DNA of 64,000 nt from Pseudomonas fluorescens (GTDB taxonomy: Bacteria > Pseudomonadota > Gammaproteobacteria > Pseudomonadales > Pseudomonadaceae), in contig NZ_KZ478011.1 in NCBI RefSeq assembly GCF_002837185.1, positions 1 through 64,000 on the forward strand, given 5' to 3'. A model generated the notes under the pieces. That model saw only the letters and a program-made list of their open reading frames with translations. It was not told where the DNA came from and made no database searches. Positions 34,790-43,329 of the stretch are shown here, piece after piece (position 1 is the stretch's first letter; every line of letters begins with the position of its first letter). A program made the translations under genes and the position numbers.

Positions 34790-34799
34790 GGCGAGCCCC

Positions 34800-35435
34800 T
34801 TACTTGGCTGCGCGCTCTTTGGCGATCAGCTGGTCGGCGACATTGAGGGTTTGTTCAGGGCCACCGGTACTGCCCAGGTCGAAACGGTACTTGCCGTTGA
34901 CGATCAGGGTCGGTACGCCTTGCACGCCATACTTCTGCGCGAGTTCCTTGGCCTGTTTGATCTGGCCCTGGATGGCAAAGGAATTGAAGGTGGCCAGGAA
35001 CTTGTCTTTGTCGACGCCCTGGGTGGCGACGAAGTCAGCCATTTCGTCTGGCTTGGTCAGGCGCTTGCCTTCTTTCTGGATCGCGTTGAATACCGCGTTG
35101 TGGACCTTATGCTCCACACCCATGGCTTCCAGGGTCAGGAACAGCTGGCCGTGAGCATCCCATGGGCCGCCGAACATGGCCGGAATGCGCTTGAAGTTCA
35201 CGTCCGTCGGCAGCTTTTCGGCCCAGGGGTTGATGGTCGGCTCAAAGGCATAGCAATGCGGGCAGCCGTACCAGAACAGCTCCACCACCTCGATTTTGCC
35301 GGGCACCGACACCGGGACCGGGTTAGTCAATTCAACGTAGGTTTTACCGGCTTCAAGCGGCACGTCGGCGGCTTGCGCGGTCATGCCGAAGAGACTGGCA
35401 GTGACGAGAGCGGCGCTGAGGATCAGATTACGCAT
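34800..35435 (-). CDS. dsbA: thiol:disulfide interchange protein DsbA
   Basis: A 211-residue periplasmic oxidoreductase. The signal peptide (residues 1-22, ending AQA) precedes a thioredoxin fold with a helical insert; the active site is C58-PH-C61 in ELFWYGCPHCYAFEP, and the cis-Pro is in GVQGVPTLIVNGKY. It introduces disulfide bonds into exported proteins. It is followed closely by the EEP hydrolase gene. Confidence 0.95.
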   Translation of the reverse strand: MRNLILSAALVTASLFGMTAQAADVPLEAGKTYVELTNPVPVSVPGKIEVVELFWYGCPHCYAFEPTINPWAEKLPTDVNFKRIPAMFGGPWDAHGQLFLTLEAMGVEHKVHNAVFNAIQKEGKRLTKPDEMADFVATQGVDKDKFLATFNSFAIQGQIKQAKELAQKYGVQGVPTLIVNGKYRFDLGSTGGPEQTLNVADQLIAKERAAK

Positions 35436-35530
35436 GCTTTACTCCTGGACAAATAAAGTCGCCTCACGCGACCTTTAGGTGTGACAGGTCTACGCGGACA
35501 TGAGTTCGTTAGTGTAACGGCAGCGGCCAC

Positions 35531-35559
35531 AAAAAAGGGCGGCCTTGGCCACCCTTTTT
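35531..35559. terminator. bidirectional-type terminator downstream of cytochrome c4
   Basis: A6-GGGCGGCC / GGCCACCC-T5 stem-loop lies 45 bases beyond the minus-strand cytochrome c4 gene and upstream of dsbA. On the minus strand the complement of the A run supplies the U tract. Confidence 0.8.
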
Positions 35560-35603
35560 ATGCTTGCATCGATGGATTAATCGAGCGTTAACGTTGCAGG
35601 CTG

Positions 35604-36215
35604 TCAGTGCAAGCCCTGGATGTAACTGGAGATTGCTGCAATGTCTTCATCACTCAATTTGCGGGCGATGGTGCGCATGGTCATTGCGTCGCCATCATTG
35701 GCCCGGCCGGCTTCTTCCTTGCGGAAATCGGTCAGCTGTTTGGCGATGTAGGCAGCGTGCTGGCCGCTCAAGTGCGGGAAGCCGGCGGCGGCGTTGCCTG
35801 CGCCATCGGGCGAATGGCAGCCAGTGCAGGCGGGCAGGCCCTTGTCCAGGTCACCGCCACGGAACAGTTTCTCGCCACGAGCGACCAGTTTCGGATCAGC
35901 AGCTCCCACACTGCCTTTCTGGCTGGCAAAATACGCCGCGATGTCAGCGATGTCCTGATCACTGGAGTTGGCCAGCAAGCCGGTCATTTCCAGCACCACG
36001 CGCTTGCCATCCTTGATGTCGTGCATCTGCTTGGCCAGGTAACGTTCACCCTGGCCTGCCAGTTTGGGAAAGTTCGGCGCCGGGCTGTTACCGTCCGGTC
36101 CATGGCAAGCACCACACACGGCGGCTTTCGCCTGCCCCGCGGTAGCGTCGCCTGCAGCATGGGCAACACCGGTGATGCCCAAGGTCAACAGCAGACTCAC
36201 GATCAGTTTGTTCAT
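35604..36215 (-). CDS. cc4: diheme cytochrome c4
   Basis: A 203-residue periplasmic diheme cytochrome: signal peptide (residues 1-20, ending AHA) and two homologous cytochrome c domains with heme motifs CGACH (about residue 34) and CTGCH (about 135), each followed by its own axial Met segment. Cytochrome c4 passes electrons from the bc1 complex to terminal oxidases such as the caa3 or cbb3 type. The neighbouring cytochrome c5 gene is decayed. Confidence 0.93.
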   Translation of the reverse strand: MNKLIVSLLLTLGITGVAHAAGDATAGQAKAAVCGACHGPDGNSPAPNFPKLAGQGERYLAKQMHDIKDGKRVVLEMTGLLANSSDQDIADIAAYFASQKGSVGAADPKLVARGEKLFRGGDLDKGLPACTGCHSPDGAGNAAAGFPHLSGQHAAYIAKQLTDFRKEEAGRANDGDAMTMRTIARKLSDEDIAAISSYIQGLH

Positions 36216-36248
36216 CAGCTAATCCAACTACGGCTAAGGGTTTAAGAG

Positions 36249-36474
36249 TTATCTACCGGGTTTACTCACCATCAACTCATTGATGGCCTGGTAATCCTCA
36301 GTACTGCAGTCCATGCACAAACCACGCGGCGGCATTGCCTTGAAACCCCGGGTCACGCGTTGCATCAGCGTAACCACGCAAACTCGGTTGTACAGCGCTT
36401 CCGGTTCCTGTGTAGCCTGAGCGTCTTACAGGCGCGATCAGGACACCGAAGCGAGTCACCATCAGGTCATACAT
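36249..36474 (-). pseudogene. remnant of a cytochrome c5-like gene
   Basis: The minus-strand frame ending at 36249 reads DAQATQEPEALYNRVC, then VV, then jumps to TLMQRVTRGFKAMPPRG and LCMDCSTEDYQAINELM. This is the start and end of a cytochrome c5-type protein; the central part carrying the second half of the CxxCH heme motif is missing, and a TAA interrupts the frame upstream. In PAO1 a cytochrome gene occupies this place between cc4 and engB. No functional heme site remains. Confidence 0.7.
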
Positions 36475-36663
36475 CGACCTTTTCAGGGTTTGAGAGCGTT
36501 TTGCGTTCTAATGCGCAATAAAGGTCTTTTCGCTCCCGTGAACTTCATCCTTCGCTGGGACAAAGCACACACAAAATCTGCGGCATTATATACTGGCGCT
36601 ACTGAAACGGAAACGACACCGCTTGCCGCACCCTTTTTCGGCACCGCTCACATCGGAAAACTC

Positions 36664-37305
36664 ATGCAACTCAAGAATCCCATCCTTGGCCTGTGCCAAC
36701 AGTCCACCTTCATGCTCAGCGCCGCCAAAGTGGACCAATGCCCCGATGACGAAGGCTTTGAAGTCGCCTTTGCCGGCCGTTCCAACGCCGGCAAGTCCAG
36801 CGCACTGAACACGCTCACCCATGCCAGCCTGGCGCGTACCTCGAAAACCCCGGGTCGCACGCAGTTACTCAATTTCTTCAAGCTAGACGATGATCGGCGT
36901 CTGGTCGACCTGCCGGGCTACGGTTATGCAAAAGTCCCTATCCCGCTGAAGCTGCACTGGCAGCGTCACCTGGAGGCTTACCTGGGTGGCCGGGAGAGTT
37001 TGAAGGGTCTGATCCTGATGATGGACATCCGTCATCCAATGACCGATTTCGACCTGTTGATGCTCGATTGGGCAGTCGCCAGCGGCATGCCGATGCATAT
37101 CCTGCTGACCAAGGCCGACAAGCTGACCTACGGCGCGGCCAAGAACACCCTGCTCAAAGTGCAGTCTGAAATCCGCAAGGGTTGGGGCGATGCGATCACC
37201 ATCCAATTGTTCTCCGCGCCAAAGCGCATGGGCCTGGAAGACGCCTACACCGTACTGGCCGGCTGGATGGAATTGGCGGACAAGGGCGCGGAAATCGCCG
37301 AATAA
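36664..37305 (+). CDS. engB: ribosome biogenesis GTP-binding protein EngB (YsxC/YihA)
   Basis: A 213-residue TrmE-Era-EngA-EngB-type GTPase. Motifs: G1 GRSNAGKSS, G2 TPGRTQ, G3 DLPGYG, G4 TKADKL and G5 SAPKR. It assists 50S subunit assembly and is usually essential. The start at 36664 (MQLKNPILGLC) fits the family; the frame is open to 36490 without support. A TATACT (36589-36594) could be the -10 box. Its neighbours polA and the ersA/spf locus are conserved in gammaproteobacteria. Confidence 0.93.
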   Translation: MQLKNPILGLCQQSTFMLSAAKVDQCPDDEGFEVAFAGRSNAGKSSALNTLTHASLARTSKTPGRTQLLNFFKLDDDRRLVDLPGYGYAKVPIPLKLHWQRHLEAYLGGRESLKGLILMMDIRHPMTDFDLLMLDWAVASGMPMHILLTKADKLTYGAAKNTLLKVQSEIRKGWGDAITIQLFSAPKRMGLEDAYTVLAGWMELADKGAEIAE

Positions 37306-37318
37306 CTTTTCTGCAGGC

Positions 37319-37360
37319 AAAAAAAACCCCGGACTTCGTATGGGGAGGGGAAGTTCGGGG
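37319..37360 (-). terminator. intrinsic terminator of ersA
   Basis: On the minus strand, CCCCGAACTTC pairs with GAAGTCCGGGG (10 of 11) around a C-rich loop, CCCTCCCCATAC, and is followed by eight T residues (complement of 37326-37319). The C-rich loop is also the expected mRNA-pairing seed of the RNA. Confidence 0.85.
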
Positions 37361-37447
37361 TCCAAGTTCCGGACCGCTAGGGCGGGGCCCGGATATCTGC
37401 CAACACTTAACACAACATAGGAGCATTGAAGGGCTTCACCACCCATT
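37319..37447 (-). ncRNA. ersA: small RNA ErsA (Spot 42-locus sRNA)
   Basis: An sRNA of about 130 bases is predicted between engB and polA, the position of Spot 42 in E. coli and ErsA in Pseudomonas. It has an AlgU promoter with its start expected near 37447, a 3' hairpin with U8, and an apical C-rich loop CCCTCCCC like the seed by which ErsA pairs with algC mRNA in P. aeruginosa. Hfq dependence is expected. The 5' end is estimated from the promoter, not observed. Confidence 0.8.
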
Positions 37448-37454
37448 CAGTAAC

Positions 37455-37482
37455 TCTGAGTGTCAGTTCACAGGTTAAGTTC
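37455..37482 (-). promoter_or_regulatory. AlgU (sigma-22) promoter of ersA
   Basis: Minus strand GAACTT (37482-37477), 17-base spacer, TCAGA (37459-37455). This matches the AlgU/RpoE-type consensus GAACTT-N16/17-TCTGA except for one base and is correctly placed about 8 bases before the expected ErsA start. Confidence 0.7.
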
Positions 37483-37574
37483 CGGCAAGCTCGAAAAACA
37501 CTTGGAAATAACTGACGGCGGCTTCCGATCCAAAGCGCTTCGCCATCACCCGTTGCGATGGCGAAGCCGCAGGA

Positions 37575-40370
37575 TCAATGGGCCTCGTCCCAGTTATCGC
37601 CAACGCCCACGTCCACCACCAGGGGTACGTCCAGCTGAGCCGCAGCGCTCATGTGCTCGCGAATTCTCTCGCTGACCTCGGCGACCAGATCCTCACGGAC
37701 TTCCAGTACCAGTTCGTCGTGCACCTGGAGGATGACCTTGGCATCCAGGCTCGACTCGGTCAGCCAGTTGTCCACCTTCACCATGGCTTTCTTGATGATG
37801 TCCGCTGCCGTGCCCTGCATCGGCGCGTTGATCGCGGTGCGTTCTGCCGCTGCGCGCTCCTGGGGCTTGTTGGAGTTGATGTCCGGCAAGTACAGGCGCC
37901 GCCCGAAGAAGGTTTCCACATAGCCCTGGTCCGCTGCCTGGGCACGGGTGCGCTCCATGTACTCGCGCACCCCGGGGTAGCGGGCGAAGTACACATCGAT
38001 GTAGGCCTTGGCGGTCTTGGTGTCGACGCCAATGTCCTTGCCGAGCTTCTGGGCGCCCATGCCATAGATCAGGCCGAAGTTGATCGCCTTGGCGCTGCGG
38101 CGCTGGTTGGAGGTGACCTCGGTCAATTCAACCTTGAAAACCTCGGCAGCCGTGGCGGTGTGCACGTCCAGGTCGTTGCGAAAGGCATTCATCAAGCCTT
38201 CGTCCTTCGACAGGTGCGCCATGATCCGCAGTTCGATTTGCGAGTAGTCCGCCGCCAGCAGCTTGTAACCCTTGGGCGCGATAAACGCCTGGCGAATGCG
38301 TCGCCCCTCGGCCGTGCGCACCGGGATGTTCTGCAGGTTTGGATCGCTGGAAGACAGACGCCCGGTCGCCGCCACCGCCTGGTGGTAGGACGTATGAATA
38401 CGCCCGGTACGCGGGTTGATCTGTTCCGGCAGGCGGTCGGTGTAGGTGCTTTTGAGCTTGCTCATGCTGCGGTACTGCATGAGTACCTTGGGCAACGGAA
38501 AATCATCCTCGGCCAGTTTGGCCAGCACTTCTTCGGCGGTGGATGCCTGCCCCTTGCCGGTCTTTTTCAGTACCGGCATGCCGAGTTTCTCGTAGAGAAT
38601 CGCTCCAAGCTGCTTGGGCGAACCCAGGTTGAATTCCTCGCCGGCGATTTCAAAGGCCTGGCGCTCCAACTCGACCATCTTGTTGCCCAGCTCGATGCTC
38701 TGGATGCCCAGCAGCTCCTTGTCCACCAGGGCGCCCTGGCGCTCGATACGCGCCAGCACCGGCACCAGCGGTATTTCAATATCCGTCAGCACACTGGCCA
38801 GGCTCGGGATCGCGGTCAACTTCGCGTGCAGTTCCTGATGCAGGCGCAAGGTCACGTCGGCATCTTCGGCCGCGTAGGGCCCGGCTTGCTCCAGGGCGAT
38901 CTGGTCGAAGGTCAGCTGCTTGGCGCCCCTGCCGGCGATGTCCTGGAAACTGACGGTGGCGTGGTCCAGGTACTTCTTTGCCAGGCTGTCCATGTCATGG
39001 CGGGTCGCGGTGGAGTTCAGCACGTAGGATTCGAGCATGGTATCGAAGGCGATGCCGCGCACGGTGATGCCCTGCGCCGGGTCGCCACCGATGGCGCAGT
39101 TGGCCAGGATGTTCATGTCGAACTTGGCGTGCTGGCCGACCTTGAGCTTGGCCGGATCTTCCAGCAAGGGCTTCAAGGCCAGCAGTACGGTGTCGCGGTC
39201 CAATTGCTCCGGCGCGCCCGTGTAGGCATGCGTCAGCGGGATATAGGCGGCTTCGTGGGCCTGCACCGCAAACGAAAGCCCTACCAATTGGGCCTGTTGG
39301 GCGTCGATCCCGGTGGTCTCGGTATCGAAGGCAACCAACGTCGCGTCGTTGAGTTTCTTCAGCCACAGATCGAACGTGGCCTGGTCAAGTATGGTGGTGT
39401 ACACCGTCTCCATGGGCACTGCGATAACCGCCTCGGCAGGCACCTCGGCGGCAGGTGCAATTTCGTTGGCCGCCTTGAGTTCGACACGCTTGCTATCGCG
39501 CTGAATCTCGTCGTACCAGCTCTTGAACTCGAGCAGCGTGTACAACTCCAGCAACTTTTCGCGATCGGGCTCGATCAGGTGCAAGTCGTCCAGGCCGATG
39601 TCCAGGGGCACGTCGATTTTGATCGTCGCCAGCCGATAGGACAGGAACGCCATCTCCTTGTGCTCTTCCAACTTGGCCGGCAGCGTCTTGGCGCCACGAA
39701 TCGGCAGGGTCGGCACAATGTCCAACTGCTCATACAGCTCTTTCAGGCCGCCATTCACCCCCACCAGCAAACCGGAGGCGGTCTTCGGACCAATGCCGGG
39801 AACGCCAGGGATGTTGTCGGAGGAGTCGCCCATCAACGCCAGATAATCGATGATCTGCTCCGGAGCGACGCCGAATTTCTCCTTTACGCCCTCGATGTCC
39901 ATCGAGCTACCGGTCATGGTGTTGACCAAGGTAATGTGCCCGTCCACCAGTTGCGCCATGTCCTTGTCGCCGGTGGAGATCACCACCGGGCGGTCAGCGG
40001 CGGCGCTGCTGCGGGCCAGAGTGCCGATCACGTCATCGGCCTCGACGCCTTCGACGCACAGCAACGGGAAGCCCAGGGCGATCACGCTCTGGTGCAGGGG
40101 CTCGATCTGCAGGCGCATGTCATCGGGCATGCTCGGGCGATTGGCCTTGTAGTCGGCGAACATTTCATCGCGAAAGGTCCCGCCCTTGGCGTCGAATACC
40201 ACGGCGAACGGGCTGTCCGGGTATTGCCTGCGCAGGCTCTTGAGCATGTTCAACACGCCCTTGACCGCACCGGTCGGCAGGCCTTTGGAGGTGGTCAGCG
40301 GTGGCAGCGCGTGGAAGGCGCGGTACAGATAAGAAGAACCGTCCACCAGGACGAGGGGCGCTTGGCTCAT
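37575..40370 (-). CDS. polA: DNA polymerase I
   Basis: A 931-residue three-domain enzyme: 5'-3' exonuclease (residues 1-290; LVDGSSYLYRAF and DKDMAQLV), 3'-5' exonuclease (~320-510; the active FDTETTG motif is intact), and family A polymerase (~540-931; motif A AADYSQIELR, motif B region RRSAKAINFGLIYGMG, motif C VHDELVLEV). It fills gaps and removes RNA primers. The start at 40370 (MSQAP) matches orthologues; an in-frame ATG at 40382 is possible. It is divergent from the DUF2782 gene. Confidence 0.96.
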   Translation of the reverse strand: MSQAPLVLVDGSSYLYRAFHALPPLTTSKGLPTGAVKGVLNMLKSLRRQYPDSPFAVVFDAKGGTFRDEMFADYKANRPSMPDDMRLQIEPLHQSVIALGFPLLCVEGVEADDVIGTLARSSAAADRPVVISTGDKDMAQLVDGHITLVNTMTGSSMDIEGVKEKFGVAPEQIIDYLALMGDSSDNIPGVPGIGPKTASGLLVGVNGGLKELYEQLDIVPTLPIRGAKTLPAKLEEHKEMAFLSYRLATIKIDVPLDIGLDDLHLIEPDREKLLELYTLLEFKSWYDEIQRDSKRVELKAANEIAPAAEVPAEAVIAVPMETVYTTILDQATFDLWLKKLNDATLVAFDTETTGIDAQQAQLVGLSFAVQAHEAAYIPLTHAYTGAPEQLDRDTVLLALKPLLEDPAKLKVGQHAKFDMNILANCAIGGDPAQGITVRGIAFDTMLESYVLNSTATRHDMDSLAKKYLDHATVSFQDIAGRGAKQLTFDQIALEQAGPYAAEDADVTLRLHQELHAKLTAIPSLASVLTDIEIPLVPVLARIERQGALVDKELLGIQSIELGNKMVELERQAFEIAGEEFNLGSPKQLGAILYEKLGMPVLKKTGKGQASTAEEVLAKLAEDDFPLPKVLMQYRSMSKLKSTYTDRLPEQINPRTGRIHTSYHQAVAATGRLSSSDPNLQNIPVRTAEGRRIRQAFIAPKGYKLLAADYSQIELRIMAHLSKDEGLMNAFRNDLDVHTATAAEVFKVELTEVTSNQRRSAKAINFGLIYGMGAQKLGKDIGVDTKTAKAYIDVYFARYPGVREYMERTRAQAADQGYVETFFGRRLYLPDINSNKPQERAAAERTAINAPMQGTAADIIKKAMVKVDNWLTESSLDAKVILQVHDELVLEVREDLVAEVSERIREHMSAAAQLDVPLVVDVGVGDNWDEAH

Positions 40371-40444
40371 GAGCAGGATCAACCTTTTCGGCGGGTCAGG
40401 CGCTAGAATAGCCGGACCAATGAAAACAAAGGGACAAGGTTATC

Positions 40445-40735
40445 ATGCGTACATTCAATCGCCTGCTGTTCACTGGCTTGATTGCACTTGCTCCGATGGC
40501 TGCCATGGCGGCAGACGATGCCCCGTCGGGAGATCCGGAAGTGACCATTCGCACGGAGGGCGACAAGACCATCCAGGAGTACCGTCAAAACGGCTTCCTG
40601 TACGCCATCAAGGTAACGCCAAAAGGGGCTCCACCGTATTTCCTGGTACGCGCGGATGGAACCGACGCGAACTTCATCCGTTCTGACCAGCCGGATATGC
40701 TGATCCCGTCATGGAAGATCTTCGAATGGAAATGA
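40445..40735 (+). CDS. DUF2782 domain-containing exported protein
   Basis: A 96-residue protein with a cleavable signal peptide (residues 1-22, ending AMA) and a DUF2782 domain (VTIRTEGDKTIQEYRQNGFLY and IPSWKIFEW). The fold is small and beta-rich, and the role is unknown. It is conserved beside polA and thrB in pseudomonads. AAGG about 6 bases before the ATG supports the start. It probably shares a transcript with thrB 56 bases downstream. Confidence 0.85.
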   Translation: MRTFNRLLFTGLIALAPMAAMAADDAPSGDPEVTIRTEGDKTIQEYRQNGFLYAIKVTPKGAPPYFLVRADGTDANFIRSDQPDMLIPSWKIFEWK

Positions 40736-40791
40736 TTCCCTAATTTCAACCGGCGCTGCCCTGAGCGGCGCCCGTAATGGCAGTTTTAACC

Positions 40792-41745
40792 ATGTCTGTG
40801 TTCACCCCCCTGGCTCGGCCCGAGCTGGAAACCTTTCTTGCCCCTTACGGGCTCGGCCGCCTGCTTGATTTCCAGGGGATTGCCGCCGGTAGCGAAAATA
40901 CCAATTTCTTTATCAGCCTGGAGCAGGGCGAGTTCGTCCTGACCCTGGTCGAGCGGGGCCCCGTGGCAGAAATGCCGTTCTTCATCGAACTGCTCGACGT
41001 GCTTCACAACGCCGACCTGCCGGTGCCGTACGCCCTGCGCACTACCGACGGTAGCGCTTTGCGCGAACTCAAGGGCAAACCTGCCTTGCTGCAACCGCGC
41101 CTGGCCGGCAAGCACATCAAGGACGCCAACGCCCAGCATTGCGCCCAGGTCGGCGACCTGCTCGGCCACCTGCACCTGGCAACCCAGGGCGACAAGGTAC
41201 TGGAACGCAAGACCGATCGCGGGCTGGACTGGATGCTCAGTGAGGGTGCAAAGCTGATTTCGCACCTCAACGACGCACAACAGCGCCTGCTGCGGGACGC
41301 ATTAAACGAGATAGAAGCCCACAAGGCGCAGATTCTCGCCCTGCCGCGCGCCAACGTTCATGCCGACCTGTTCCGCGACAACGCGATGTTCGAAGGCACG
41401 CACCTGACCGGCCTGATCGACTTCTACAACGCCTGCTCGGGGCCGATGCTGTATGACGTCGCCATCGCCTTGAATGACTGGTGTTCGGACGCCCATGGCG
41501 TGATTGATGGGCAACGCGCCCGCGCGCTGCTGGGCGCTTATGCGGGGTTGCGGCCGTTTACCGCCAAGGAAGCCGAGCTATGGCCGACCCTGCTGCGCGT
41601 GGCGTGCGTGCGGTTCTGGCTGTCGCGCCTGATCGCAGCCGAGTCGTTTGCCGGGCAGGATGTGCTCATCCACGATCCTGCCGAGTTCGAGCTTCGCCTG
41701 CTGCAACGCCAAAAGGTCACTGTGCATCTGCCGTTCGCGCTCTAA
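40792..41745 (+). CDS. thrB: homoserine kinase (ThrB, APH-fold type)
   Basis: A 317-residue kinase of the aminoglycoside-phosphotransferase-like fold, the form of homoserine kinase found in Pseudomonas and unlike the GHMP-type E. coli ThrB. The ATP-binding N-lobe has ENTNFFISLEQGEFVLTLVE, the catalytic loop is VHADLFRDNAMF (Asp, Asn), and the Mg-binding Asp is in LIDFYNACSGPMLYDVA. It phosphorylates homoserine in threonine synthesis. ATG 40792 is preferred over an in-frame ATG at 40777. Confidence 0.92.
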   Translation: MSVFTPLARPELETFLAPYGLGRLLDFQGIAAGSENTNFFISLEQGEFVLTLVERGPVAEMPFFIELLDVLHNADLPVPYALRTTDGSALRELKGKPALLQPRLAGKHIKDANAQHCAQVGDLLGHLHLATQGDKVLERKTDRGLDWMLSEGAKLISHLNDAQQRLLRDALNEIEAHKAQILALPRANVHADLFRDNAMFEGTHLTGLIDFYNACSGPMLYDVAIALNDWCSDAHGVIDGQRARALLGAYAGLRPFTAKEAELWPTLLRVACVRFWLSRLIAAESFAGQDVLIHDPAEFELRLLQRQKVTVHLPFAL

Positions 41746-41750
41746 AAAAA

Positions 41751-41840
41751 TGTGGGAGGGGGCTTGCCCCCCGATGACAGTGGGTCAGTCACTGATGTAT
41801 TCACTGACACTCCCTCATCGGGGGCAAGCCCCCTCCCACA
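41751..41840. repeat. REPIN between thrB and znuA
   Basis: Inverted REP pair: 41751-41776 and 41817-41840, spacer 40 bases with its own GTCAGT/ACTGAC complementarity. The left copy has CCCCCCGAT, one extra C. It lies between convergent genes. Confidence 0.9.
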
Positions 41841-41858
41841 TTTGATTTACGGCGACTG

Positions 41859-42779
41859 TCAGAGTGATTCAAGGCACCCGGCCAAGTCGTTGCCCAATTT
41901 CTCCAGCACCTGCTCATAACCCTGAGCAGTGGCCGGGGTGTAGCCGCCCAGCGCATCCAGCTCTGCCAATTTAACCGGCAACCCGGCAACCAATGTTTCA
42001 GCCAATCGTGGCCGCAACGGCGGCTCGCTGAACACGCAAGTCTTGCCCACTTCCTGCAACCGCGTACGCATCGCCGCCACATGCTGGGCCCCGGGCTGCA
42101 CTTCGGCGGCAACGCTGAACACGCCGGCGTGCTTCAAGCCGTAAGCGTCTTCGAAGTAATCAAAGGCTTCGTGAAAGACAAAGTAAGGCTTGCCTTCAAC
42201 GCCTGCCAGACGCTTTTTCAGGCGTATATCCAGCGCATCCAGGCGACCCTGGAAGGCTTTGGCGTTACTCTGATAACGCTCGGCGTTGGCCGGGTCGGCC
42301 GCACTGAGGTCAGCCGCCATCCGCGCGGCGATGACGCGCGCGTTCACCGTCGACAACCACAAATGCGCATCGACGCTGCCAGGGCGATGATCGTGATCAT
42401 GCTCGTCGGCTTCGTCGGCATGGGAGTGGCTATCTTCGCCGAAACGGCGCAGTTTCATGCCTGGCAGATCCTGCACGGCCACCGTCGCAGCCGTGCGGCC
42501 CTTCAGCACACGCGGCAGGAACGTTTCCATGTCCGGCCCGATCCAGTACAGCAAGTCGACCGACTGCACGCGCCGTACGTCGGATGGGCGCAACGCAAAG
42601 TTATGCGGCGACGCACCCGGCGGCAGCAACACCTCTGGAACGGCCACCCCGTCCTGCACAGCCGCGGCGATCAGTTGCAGCGGCTTGATGCTGGTCAGCA
42701 CCTTGACCTCGGCCTGAGCGGCGCCAGCCACGAACAAACTGGTGACAAATACGACAAAAACGGGAAAAAGTCGGGACAC
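41859..42779 (-). CDS. znuA: zinc ABC transporter substrate-binding protein
   Basis: A cluster A-I periplasmic zinc-binding protein of about 306 residues: signal peptide (ending GAAQA), zinc-site histidines in ASPHNFALRPSD, VDAHLWLS and VFHEAFDYF, and the His/Asp-rich loop (HSHADEADEHDHDH) typical of zinc rather than manganese binders. The start is GTG 42779 (SRLFPVFVVFV); GTG 42788 is an alternative. It is divergent from zur-znuC-znuB across a probable Zur box. Confidence 0.92.
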   Translation of the reverse strand: MSRLFPVFVVFVTSLFVAGAAQAEVKVLTSIKPLQLIAAAVQDGVAVPEVLLPPGASPHNFALRPSDVRRVQSVDLLYWIGPDMETFLPRVLKGRTAATVAVQDLPGMKLRRFGEDSHSHADEADEHDHDHRPGSVDAHLWLSTVNARVIAARMAADLSAADPANAERYQSNAKAFQGRLDALDIRLKKRLAGVEGKPYFVFHEAFDYFEDAYGLKHAGVFSVAAEVQPGAQHVAAMRTRLQEVGKTCVFSEPPLRPRLAETLVAGLPVKLAELDALGGYTPATAQGYEQVLEKLGNDLAGCLESL

Positions 42780-42806
42780 GATGACCACTCAATGGCGTAG
42801 GAACAG

Positions 42807-42825
42807 GTAACATAATAACGTCTCT
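42807..42825. promoter_or_regulatory. probable Zur-binding site
   Basis: GTAACATAATAACG lies in the 67-base gap between the divergent znuA and zur genes. It resembles the A/T-rich quasi-palindrome (GTTATA-type) bound by gammaproteobacterial Zur, and its place would let one site control both transcripts. Confidence 0.5.
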
Positions 42826-42846
42826 ATCAAATATCTGTCGCCGCTC

Positions 42847-43329
42847 ATGCCTATAACACCGCTTGCCAGCCGTCCCCATGACCATTCCCACTGCGTTCAC
42901 AGCGCGCTGTCGGAGGCCGACACCCTATGCGCGCAGAAGGGCTTGCGCCTGACCGCGCTGCGTCGACGCGTGCTGGAGCTGGTGTGGCAAAGCCACAAGC
43001 CGCTGGGCGCCTACGACATCCTCGGCGTCCTCAGCGAACAGGACGGCCGCCGCGCCGCGCCGCCTACGGTTTACCGTGCGCTGGATTTCCTGCTGGAAAA
43101 CGGCCTGGTGCACCGCATCGCCTCGCTCAATGCCTTTGTCGGCTGTAACCACCCGGAACACGCGCATCAGGGCCAGTTCCTGATTTGCCGCGAGTGCCAC
43201 GCCGCCATTGAGCTTGAACAGAAAAGCATCAGTGATGCCATCATCAAAAGCGCCGCCGAAGTCGGCTTCAGCGTCGAAGGGCAAACGGTCGAAGTGGTCG
43301 GCCTGTGCTCGGGCTGTCAGGGGGCTTGA
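42847..43329 (+). CDS. zur: zinc uptake regulator Zur (Fur family)
   Basis: A 160-residue Fur-family repressor: winged helix (~25-95; KGLRLTALRRRVLELVWQ, PPTVYRALDFLLENGLVHRI) and dimerisation domain with structural-zinc cysteines CREC and CSGC and sensor residues in CNHPEHAHQGQFLIC. It represses zinc uptake genes when zinc is ample. The stop overlaps the znuC start by one base (TGATG). Confidence 0.93.
   Translation: MPITPLASRPHDHSHCVHSALSEADTLCAQKGLRLTALRRRVLELVWQSHKPLGAYDILGVLSEQDGRRAAPPTVYRALDFLLENGLVHRIASLNAFVGCNHPEHAHQGQFLICRECHAAIELEQKSISDAIIKSAAEVGFSVEGQTVEVVGLCSGCQGA

Noticed and set aside
37578..40406. Very long (942-codon) open frame on the plus strand over polA
   Set aside because: Antisense shadow of polA caused by high G+C codon bias; His/Gln/Arg/Gly-rich, no domain, no ribosome-binding site.
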